Assembly: GCA_023262305.1 (NCBI GenBank)
Contig: JALRCK010000062.1
Location: forward strand, 1-9,551
Length of the DNA stretch: 9,551 nt
Direction: 5' to 3'
Source: Deltaproteobacteria bacterium
GTDB taxonomy: Bacteria > Bdellovibrionota_C > UBA2361 > OMII01
How positions within the stretch are numbered: the first letter of the stretch is position 1; each line of letters begins with the position of its first letter. Of the stretch, positions 1-5,270 are shown piece by piece. Position numbers and translations under genes: made by a program. The notes under the pieces were generated by a model that ran no database searches, was not told the DNA's origin, and saw only the letters and a list, made by a program, of their open reading frames with translations.

Positions 1-2
1 CC

Positions 3-1745
3 GTGTATCCTGACACTCCCTCGCTTGAGTTAGTTTTCTGCGCTCTTGACCGAATTGGTTCGCGGCGTCTTTCAAGAGTGGAGAGAGAGGGCACGCAGCG
101 GGCTGTTGCTGCCGTCGCATGCGATGATTTTCAGCATGCCTTTGAGTTTGTTGCCCACGCAGTACGAGCTGCCGATCGGAGCAAGAACTCGTCACTCGTT
201 AAATCAGTGATTGACGGGATGGCATTTCATACGGACCGCGTCATCAGTCAGTTAGCGCACTACCTGTCCTCCCCGGAGGTAGCCTACCGGGATCTGGCCT
301 GCAGGATGTGCATGGCAGCTGCGCACGACGGTGAGGTGCTCCTTTCGGCCGAACAGCGTGATGAACTCCGATCGGGTCTCCTCTCTCTCTCTTGTGCAGA
401 TCCCGCACGCAATCACCTGGGGCGCTCCGTGGATTGGTCTCTTGGAGCGCTTGCATTGATGTCGAATAATACAGAGGACATTGAGCTGGTCGGACGGACG
501 GTGCGCGAGCGTCTTCAGAACGGGGAGGTCCTCCCATCCGAACTTGTGCATGCCTACGCAGAGGGATTGGCTCGAACCGTGGGTGAGGGGGGCATTGTCG
601 GCTTAAAGCCTCTCTCCTGGAAACGCGTTTCGTCCCTATCATCTAACCCGCCCCTCATGCATGGACGCGGGGCAGGAGGGCGGCGGGTGGTAGCATCCGA
701 CACAGAGAGCATATTTGAAAACCTTGCCTTAGAGCTGAGCTCCATCAAGGGGTTCGATCATGTCGTGGAGGTCTGCCGACAATACGGCGGATTCCTCGAT
801 CCACGCGCTCTCAAGCCTCGTGGTAACGACGCAACCTCGCTCTTTTACAACCTGAAAGATGCTGCTCGTTTCTCCGAGCACTACGCTAACCTGTGCGAGC
901 GGGGTCCCCTTGAGTTTGCGGCCGTGTTGTTTCCAGAGTTTCTCTCTGCCCTTGAACGTGCTGGCAGGTCTGAGAACGACGATGTCGTTGAGGCTATCGG
1001 CGTTAACGCACTCCGCTCGGTAGCGGGACTCACGAGCATTCTCGTCAACAATCGAGAAGCGGGCGCTCTCGTCACAGCGCGTATGAGCTCCGCAGATTGG
1101 AGCCTGCTTACAAGCCTGCACGAAGGAGTTCGACATGGTTTCCCGAAGGTTTATCCCGACCTCGGACTTGCTACGTTTGCACTGCGGTCGACGATTGAGA
1201 GTGAAAAGTCATGGCAAAAAGAGTTGATCAGATGGTGGCACAATGTTGACGACTCCGTGCGTGACTCTATGGACCCTAATGCACTCGCGTTCGTGTCTGT
1301 TGCAGCAGAGCGAAGCCACCCTGGCTCGGCTCTCTCCTTGATCCAGAAACTCTCCCTTGCGGTGGACGATGTAAAAACGTTTCGAGATGTCGCCGTAGGG
1401 TTGTTGGTTCGTCCGAGCTATTCTGCACAGAGAATCCTTCATTTCGTTGGCTCTGATAACGGTGACACCCTCGCACGGGGGTTCCTGCTCAGTCAGTTGA
1501 TGAAACAGCACCTCACTGAAAGCCAGCGCACATTCATTATCGGCGTCGCCAAGCGTTCGTTGGATGAATTGGGTGTGCTTTCCCTCGATGCCGTCAGTAC
1601 GGTTGGTGCGCTCTCGTGCTCTCAAGAAGATGCTTTGACGCTTTTGGGCAGCAGTGCAGCTCTCGGCGTTGCTGACTCAGTGCATAGGGTCTCGTGTGCA
1701 CGAGCCGCGGCGCAGATCATAAGGAATAGTGAGCGGGCGGTGTAG
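3..1745 (+). CDS. Hypothetical helical protein, possibly 5'-partial
   Basis: I do not recognise this protein. The frame is open from the left edge to TAG at 1743-1745. The first possible start is GTG at 3, but only two bases precede it, so the true start may lie outside the window. The 580 visible residues are rich in Leu, Ala, Ser, Arg and Glu, with amphipathic-helix spacing throughout, no evident signal peptide and no membrane segment. A Gly/Arg-rich linker (HGRGAGGRRVV, about residues 219-229) seems to split it into two helical halves. The look is that of a cytoplasmic alpha-helical solenoid (HEAT/ARM-like), but I see no clear repeat period and no catalytic motif. It converges on the minus-strand small gene, with 11 bases between stops and no terminator hairpin in the gap. 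The gene is secure because of its length and codon choice; the function is unknown. Confidence 0.8.
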   Translation: MYPDTPSLELVFCALDRIGSRRLSRVEREGTQRAVAAVACDDFQHAFEFVAHAVRAADRSKNSSLVKSVIDGMAFHTDRVISQLAHYLSSPEVAYRDLACRMCMAAAHDGEVLLSAEQRDELRSGLLSLSCADPARNHLGRSVDWSLGALALMSNNTEDIELVGRTVRERLQNGEVLPSELVHAYAEGLARTVGEGGIVGLKPLSWKRVSSLSSNPPLMHGRGAGGRRVVASDTESIFENLALELSSIKGFDHVVEVCRQYGGFLDPRALKPRGNDATSLFYNLKDAARFSEHYANLCERGPLEFAAVLFPEFLSALERAGRSENDDVVEAIGVNALRSVAGLTSILVNNREAGALVTARMSSADWSLLTSLHEGVRHGFPKVYPDLGLATFALRSTIESEKSWQKELIRWWHNVDDSVRDSMDPNALAFVSVAAERSHPGSALSLIQKLSLAVDDVKTFRDVAVGLLVRPSYSAQRILHFVGSDNGDTLARGFLLSQLMKQHLTESQRTFIIGVAKRSLDELGVLSLDAVSTVGALSCSQEDALTLLGSSAALGVADSVHRVSCARAAAQIIRNSERAV

Positions 1746-1756
1746 CTGCCGATCGA

Positions 1757-2098
1757 TTAGCGCTTCTTGTCCTCGGCCGCATCCTCAAGAGATGCATCGA
1801 TCACCATCTTAACTGCTTGCTCGACGATCTCGCGCTGACTCGCTGGAATGACCCCCTGGGCGGCAAGTTTTGCTGCCTCCTCTGAGACGATCCCCATGAG
1901 CTTGTCACGCTGCTCAAGGGTGATGCGCCCAATCGCGCCAGCGGCGCCGACGCCGGTGACCCCGGCCACCTTTCCGACCGCAGACGCAGCCTTGACCTTG
2001 TCGACATCCGTAACGGCGTCGGTTTTTTTCACACCCTTGGTTGAATCGGATGCGCCTACCTTGCCAACTTTCTTATCTTTGTTTTTATCGTCGCCCAT
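1757..2098 (-). CDS. Small Lys/Asp- and Gly/Ala-rich protein, unknown function
   Basis: A 113-residue protein I cannot assign. It has three zones. Residues 1-35 are highly charged and rich in Lys and Asp (MGDDKNKDKK start), probably disordered. Residues 36-58 are a Gly/Ala/Val low-complexity stretch (VAGVTGVGAAGAIG). Residues 59-113 look like a compact helical domain (EEAAKLAAQGVIPASQREIV core) ending in a charged KKR tail. There is no signal peptide, and the Gly/Ala stretch is too short and small-sided to call a membrane segment with confidence. The ATG at 2098 has GAGAGG just upstream on the minus strand, a slightly close Shine-Dalgarno. The upstream sigma-like gene ends 33 bases before this start, so the two are probably co-transcribed and this protein may act with it (for example as a partner or modulator). 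That functional link is inference from position only. Confidence 0.7.
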   Translation of the reverse strand: MGDDKNKDKKVGKVGASDSTKGVKKTDAVTDVDKVKAASAVGKVAGVTGVGAAGAIGRITLEQRDKLMGIVSEEAAKLAAQGVIPASQREIVEQAVKMVIDASLEDAAEDKKR

Positions 2099-2131
2099 AT
2101 CCTCTCTCCGGTGTTCAGTGCTCTTGTTCTA

Positions 2132-2932
2132 TCACGCCGTGCTCGCTAGCACATCGGTAAACGGTCCCCGAGCGCTCTGTGTCTTGAATTTTGCTACAAG
2201 GGGTTTTAAGCCCGGTCTGACCTTCGGCGCGGGTGCAGGTTTCCCTTGAGCGAGGCTCTTTTGAAGGTAGAGCATGAGAACCTTGTGTTCACGCATGACG
2301 TTGAGCCCGTCGGTCTCCCATTCAGCTGCAACGTTTCGGAGTGATGTGCCGTCCCAGTACACCTTATAGAGGAGCCACTGGTGAACCGGCTCAAGGCTCG
2401 CCATCACTGACACCACACGCTTGTAGTCCATGAGCTCGTCGGGAAGTGGGCCTGTGGCGATCGCCTCGCGGGTGACAACAAGGCTTGCTCCCATAAGGAG
2501 CTCTCGAACCGCTGCTCTGCAATCGGCGTCATCGTTGCCCGAGGATTCGTGAATGGGTAGTCGTCCATCTCGTAATTCAGGAAAGACTCCGTACAACTCT
2601 GCTGAGAGCTCTCGAGCCTTTACCTCGGCAGCCGGTCTGCTCGACATGCTGCGTGACCATCCCTTCGATTTGCGAGCAGCCTCGGTGGAGGCCTCATGAA
2701 TTCGGCGTCGAGCGTATCCCTTGAAAGGGATACCCCGTGTTGGATCGAAGCGACGGGAGCAAAAGATCAGGGCCTCCATCGCGGCGCCATCGAGCCCGTC
2801 AAGTCGCCAATCAAGGTTCCACGCGCGAGCAACTGAGCGGGCGATGCTCTCGGCCCATCCGTGATGCTCCACAACGAGGTTGTTTGCGTCCTCTTCAGAG
2901 AGGCGATTGGATTCAGCTTCTTCTGTTCCCAC
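2132..2932 (-). CDS. Divergent RNA polymerase sigma-70 family protein
   Basis: Likely a sigma-70-type initiation factor, 266 residues from GTG 2932. Residues about 18-92 match sigma region 2, including RRFDPTRGIPFKGYARRRIHE, the core-binding and -10-recognition segment seen in FliA/SigF/SigB-type factors. Residues about 172-226 resemble region 4 (ASLEPVHQWLLYKVYWDGTS, then a helix-turn-helix-like stretch), but the helix-turn-helix is degenerate. The spacer (93-160) is not a recognisable region 3. A Pro/Lys-rich tail follows. The longest frame starts at TTG 2953, and no ATG or GTG lies between it and the upstream stop. I prefer GTG 2932 because AGGGA sits five bases upstream. It leads an operon with the 113-residue gene and is divergent from a second sigma-like gene. 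It could be an inactive sigma paralog, because region 4 departs from consensus. Confidence 0.7.
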   Translation of the reverse strand: MGTEEAESNRLSEEDANNLVVEHHGWAESIARSVARAWNLDWRLDGLDGAAMEALIFCSRRFDPTRGIPFKGYARRRIHEASTEAARKSKGWSRSMSSRPAAEVKARELSAELYGVFPELRDGRLPIHESSGNDDADCRAAVRELLMGASLVVTREAIATGPLPDELMDYKRVVSVMASLEPVHQWLLYKVYWDGTSLRNVAAEWETDGLNVMREHKVLMLYLQKSLAQGKPAPAPKVRPGLKPLVAKFKTQSARGPFTDVLASTA

Positions 2933-2937
2933 GTGTG

Positions 2938-2942
2938 TCCCT
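2938..2942 (-). promoter_or_regulatory. Ribosome binding site favouring GTG 2932
   Basis: On the minus strand this reads AGGGA, five bases before GTG 2932. The alternative TTG at 2953 has only a weak GGGGA about 13 bases away. This supports the shorter sigma-like protein, which still contains all of region 2. Confidence 0.4.
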
Positions 2943-3179
2943 ACGGGTGCCAAACGGGCGCCCGATTCCCCAAGGAGGGTATCGGCAGCTTGGCATCAGA
3001 GGGTTAGCCCCATTTTGGGCTGCCCTAAGCCCCTAAAATGCCTCATGAAAACAGTATGTTGGACTATGCATATTTTTGGTGAAGCACTTTGCCTACAGAG
3101 GCAGATGAGGGGGTGTGTATCGGGCACTCGTACCTGATTCGCGGTGGGTTTTTAAGCGACTGTAAGAGGTAAAGGCGTC
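2943..3179. other. Divergent intergenic region between two sigma-like genes
   Basis: About 240 bases separate the divergent starts and must hold promoters for both genes. I see no strong consensus -35/-10 pair in either direction; the best candidate toward the right is weak (TGAAAA, 17 bases, CATATT at 3046-3074). The region contains an imperfect hairpin (3011-3040) and an AT-rich patch around TATGCATATTTTT (3065-3077). AAGAGG at 3164-3169 lies 10 bases before ATG 3180 and is the likely ribosome binding site of the rightward gene. Confidence 0.5.
3011..3040. promoter_or_regulatory. Imperfect inverted repeat in divergent promoter region
   Basis: CATTTTGGGC (3011-3020) faces GCCCCTAAAATG (3029-3040). 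The arms pair as CATTTT/AAAATG plus GGGC/GCCC with a small bulge, around an 8-base loop. A competing 5-bp hairpin, AGCCC (3006-3010) with GGGCT (3017-3021), overlaps the left arm. No U-tract follows, so it is not an obvious terminator. An operator or a leader structure is possible. Confidence 0.3.
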
Positions 3180-4076
3180 ATGACGGTATCAGCAACAGAG
3201 TCATCGAAAAGCAAGAGCAAGAACGTCGCAGTAGCGGTCCGAGCAGCAAAAGCTGCCTCAAAACGGTCCGCTAAAGTGATCAAGCTCTCCTCGGCGCGTA
3301 AGGCTAAGGCAAAGAAGACCTCTCCACCCAGCGCTCTCCAACAGGAAGCCCTGATCGTTAAGTATCGTCTCAAAGCGCGTAAGCTTGGTCGCAGTATCTT
3401 GCGCCGATGGCATGCTCGCATGGACCTCGATGAGGTGGATTCAATCGTTGATCTCTCCTTGTGTGAGGCTGTCAAGCGATTCGACCCTGCAAAGGGTGCA
3501 AGCTTCATGACCTTCCTCTTTTACCACCTTAAGGGGAATTTAGTGCGCGCTGTTGCGACCGCTGCTTCTTCTAACACCATTCCAGTTTTTAACGCTGATG
3601 AAAATGAGGCTCAGCACGGGGAACCGTCACACCTCTTCGGTCATCAGTTCCGCGCTATGAACTCAGCTGAGGTTGCCGAAGCTGTCGTGAGCCAAGATGC
3701 TCCACTGCCCGACGAGATGTTGTGGCGCAAGGAGCTTCACGGAAAGAGCTCGATCGCCTGCGAAAAGCTCGATCCGCTTGAGCGAGAAATTATAAAGCGC
3801 ATCTTCCTTCAGGAGCAGCAGATTATGGATATCGCGGCCACCCTTGGGTACAGCCGATGCCATATCTCGCGAGTAAAGAAGAAGGCACTTGAGACACTCT
3901 ACAATGAGTTGAGTGGCTCAATGAACGATATCGACTTGGGCAAGAAGCCATCCTTCGACGATGTTGAGGAGGATGTTGTGAAACTTAAGCTGGTTGGGCG
4001 CCGAGTCGTTCACCGCAGACGCCCGCGCTCTAAGGCGGCTCGAGCTGACCGATTTGTTCCGGCAAAGGCAGCGTAA
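3180..4076 (+). CDS. RNA polymerase sigma-70 family factor
   Basis: A sigma factor that would direct core RNA polymerase to a promoter set, 298 residues. Residues 55-126 are region 2: an N-terminal helix, then MDLDEVDSIVDLSLCEAVKR, FDPAKGASFMTFLFYHLKGN. Residues 196-244 are region 4 (LDPLEREIIKRIFLQEQQ), with a good helix-turn-helix (MDIAATLGYSRCHISRVKKK) for -35 recognition. No region 1.1 or canonical region 3 is evident between them; the spacer carries PLPDE, also found in the divergent neighbour. Unusual parts are a histone-like Lys/Ala/Ser extension (about residues 1-50) and a basic tail (273-298, RRVVHRRRPRS). ATG 3180 has AAGAGG 10 bases upstream. A strong terminator follows 30 bases after the stop, so this is probably a single-gene transcript. 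I cannot name the regulon. Confidence 0.85.
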   Translation: MTVSATESSKSKSKNVAVAVRAAKAASKRSAKVIKLSSARKAKAKKTSPPSALQQEALIVKYRLKARKLGRSILRRWHARMDLDEVDSIVDLSLCEAVKRFDPAKGASFMTFLFYHLKGNLVRAVATAASSNTIPVFNADENEAQHGEPSHLFGHQFRAMNSAEVAEAVVSQDAPLPDEMLWRKELHGKSSIACEKLDPLEREIIKRIFLQEQQIMDIAATLGYSRCHISRVKKKALETLYNELSGSMNDIDLGKKPSFDDVEEDVVKLKLVGRRVVHRRRPRSKAARADRFVPAKAA

Positions 4077-4106
4077 CTGATAACGATTACGCGTGTCACT
4101 CTAAGA

Positions 4107-4140
4107 CCCCAGTCAAAGGCGACCTTTGACTGGGGTTTTT
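4107..4140 (+). terminator. Rho-independent terminator
   Basis: CCCCAGTCAAAGG (4107-4119) and CCTTTGACTGGGG (4123-4135) form a perfect 13-bp stem around a CGA loop, followed by TTTTT (4136-4140). It ends the transcript of the sigma-factor gene, whose stop is at 4074-4076. The U-tract is on the plus strand only. Confidence 0.93.
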
Positions 4141-4184
4141 AATGCGAGTATTTCCCAATTTCATATCCCGATGCTTGAGTAAGG

Positions 4185-4213
4185 TTGAGGTTTCGTTACA
4201 CTTGCTGGGTAAT
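4185..4213 (+). promoter_or_regulatory. Possible weak sigma-70 promoter
   Basis: TTGAGG (4185-4190) and GGTAAT (4208-4213) are 17 bases apart, and each matches 4 of 6 consensus bases. The site lies just after the terminator and would start a transcript about 18 bases before ATG 4238. Weak matches like this occur often by chance. Confidence 0.22.
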
Positions 4214-4237
4214 CCAAAATGTATTCAGTGGTGCACT

Positions 4238-4540
4238 ATGATGTCGTTAGTGACAAGGCCGATCGTGATTCCTCCCGATACAACTCTTCCACGGGCCGCC
4301 ACCACCCTGAGGGCGATGGCAGAAGAGATTGCCCTTGAGCGATGTGGGGCCTCCGACATCATCCAGTCCGCCCATACGATCACAGCAGACGCTCTCGATA
4401 GGCTCGCCAAAGATTGCTTTTCCACCTCCCTCCTGCCTTCATGTCCCGAGGCGCTCAAGATGTGGGCGTCGGGTGCATTGCCGAGAGTTGAGGTTAAAAA
4501 CGTCGGGTGCCTTGTGGTCCCATCTCCCCCTCGGACGTAG
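4238..4540 (+). CDS. Hypothetical protein, about 100 residues, doubtful
   Basis: I do not recognise this product. The frame is open from ATG 4142 to TAG 4538-4540. A start at 4142 is unlikely because it directly abuts the terminator U-tract, so I chose the tandem ATG ATG at 4238/4241, which gives about 100 residues. There is no good Shine-Dalgarno (only CAGTGGTG upstream). A Pro-containing start (IPPDTTLPRA) leads into two probable amphipathic helices (RAMAEEIALERCG and HTITADALDRLAKDC) and a C-terminus with several Cys and Pro residues. No signal peptide or membrane segment is evident. Codon choice from 4238 onward resembles the neighbours, whereas the stretch before it does not. It is bounded by a terminator on the left and followed by the EF-hand gene 94 bases on. 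It may be a real small gene or a chance ORF. Confidence 0.4.
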   Translation: MMSLVTRPIVIPPDTTLPRAATTLRAMAEEIALERCGASDIIQSAHTITADALDRLAKDCFSTSLLPSCPEALKMWASGALPRVEVKNVGCLVVPSPPRT

Positions 4541-4623
4541 CGCTCCCAGAGGATTTTAAACTTGTCGGGCTCTCAATCGTGCGGTAGCGTTCTTAAGCCG
4601 ACGAAACATACTACATCCAAAAA

Positions 4624-4628
4624 GGGGG
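4624..4628 (+). promoter_or_regulatory. Ribosome binding site deciding the EF-hand gene start
   Basis: GGGGG (within AAAAAGGGGG, 4619-4628) directly abuts ATG 4629, leaving no spacer, but lies six bases before the in-frame ATG 4635. The spacing favours 4635 as the true start. Confidence 0.5.
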
Positions 4629-4634
4629 ATGGCC

Positions 4635-4901
4635 ATGAGATCTTTCACTCGTTTGTTTTCGTGCCTACTAGCAAGTGCCGTTCTTCCTCTTGTCTCGGCG
4701 CAAAGCGAGATTGACCCTGATACCCTTGCAACTCTCAAGTCCCGCTTCGCTGCTGCTGACAAAAATGGTGACGGGAAACTCACTCGAGAGGAATGTGAAG
4801 CTGGAATGCCTCGCATCTACCGGGGATTCGATCAGATCGATAGCGGGAAGCAGGGATACATCACTCTCGACCAGATCATCACATTTGTTGCGAATCGGTA
4901 A
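4635..4901 (+). CDS. Secreted small EF-hand calcium-binding protein
   Basis: An 88-residue exported protein (90 if translated from ATG 4629). MRSFTRLF, a hydrophobic core (residues 8-20) and VSA form a Sec signal peptide with likely cleavage after Ala22, giving a mature protein of about 66 residues. EF-hand loop 1 (residues 42-53, DKNGDGKLTREE) is canonical: Asp, Asn and Asp at positions 1, 3 and 5, Gly at 6, Leu at 8 and Glu at 12. It should bind Ca2+. EF-hand loop 2 (69-80, DSGKQGYITLDQ) keeps Gly6 and Ile8 but has Gly at position 3, Gln at 5 and Gln at 12, so it is probably weak or non-binding. A Cys at position 10 lies inside the signal peptide, but the context is not a good lipobox. Such proteins are typically periplasmic or extracellular calcium sensors or buffers; the partner is unknown. 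No terminator hairpin is seen just after the stop. Confidence 0.87.
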   Translation: MRSFTRLFSCLLASAVLPLVSAQSEIDPDTLATLKSRFAAADKNGDGKLTREECEAGMPRIYRGFDQIDSGKQGYITLDQIITFVANR

Positions 4902-4979
4902 GAGCTGAGGAGACGTTCCCGGTAAGTCACTCGAAGCGTTGCGTCACCAACTCATCCTGAGATTAGGAGGAACCTGAGC

Positions 4980-5054
4980 GTGTGCGTACGAGGGGAGCGC
5001 AGCCGCTGCAGCGTTCTCATCGTGGAGGTGATGAAATTTCATCTTATCGTTTGA
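4980..5054 (+). other. Candidate 24-codon small ORF with perfect Shine-Dalgarno
   Basis: AGGAGG (4965-4970) precedes GTG 4980 by nine bases, and the frame runs to TGA 5052-5054. The peptide begins MCVRGERSRC and ends in a hydrophobic MKFHLIV segment. It overlaps both palindromes. It could be a leader peptide or a microprotein, but length and context do not rule out chance. Confidence 0.18.
5030..5043. promoter_or_regulatory. Perfect 14-bp palindrome, possible operator
   Basis: GATGAAATTTCATC is a perfect uninterrupted palindrome. A second palindrome, CGCTGCAGCG (5004-5013), lies 16 bases to its left. The AT-rich centre and dyad symmetry suit a dimeric DNA-binding protein. It lies between two genes for exported calcium-binding proteins. 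No regulator can be named. Confidence 0.28.
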
Positions 5055-5270
5055 CGGTAGGAAGCCGCACAGAGGTGGGCGAGAGCAGAAAACATCCCGC
5101 AAATCGTGAAGAAACAGCCTTTCAATGTTCATTTTTGAACAAGGAGCGCCATACATAACCGGCTGGGAATACGAAGAAAATTAATGCCTCCCACCCACTT
5201 GAGGGTACGCGGCTTTTTCGAAGAAAAATCGGTAAACCCTTAATATTAGGATGCCGACATCCATCTTTGA

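Larger units (their letters stand above)
4902..5270. other. Intergenic region with palindromes and no convincing gene
   Basis: About 370 bases between the EF-hand gene and the large FG-GAP gene. It contains two perfect palindromes (5004-5013 and 5030-5043), a 24-codon ORF behind AGGAGG (4980-5054), and an AT-rich end with TAATAT at 5241-5246 that could be a -10 box about 25 bases before ATG 5271. TTCGAA (5217-5222), 18 bases before it, is a poor -35. A minus-strand ORF here (5156 to 4944) lacks a ribosome binding site and looks like chance. Confidence 0.5.

Noticed and set aside
1848..2249. Plus-strand ORF of 133 codons
   Set aside because: It lies antisense to the 113-residue gene and the end of the sigma-like gene; its Ala/Thr/Ser/Pro composition is that of a shadow frame and it lacks a ribosome binding site.
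4142..4237. N-terminal extension of the 4238-4540 ORF
   Set aside because: A start at 4142 abuts the terminator U-tract, and the first 32 codons look unlike coding sequence here.
4944..5156. Minus-strand ORF of 70 codons
   Set aside because: No Shine-Dalgarno before its ATG, and no domain or codon bias resembling the neighbours.
5214..5227. TTTTTCGAAGAAAA-type inverted repeat as a terminator
   Set aside because: The short AT-only stem with a 3-base loop has no GC-rich base and lies far from the EF-hand stop codon.
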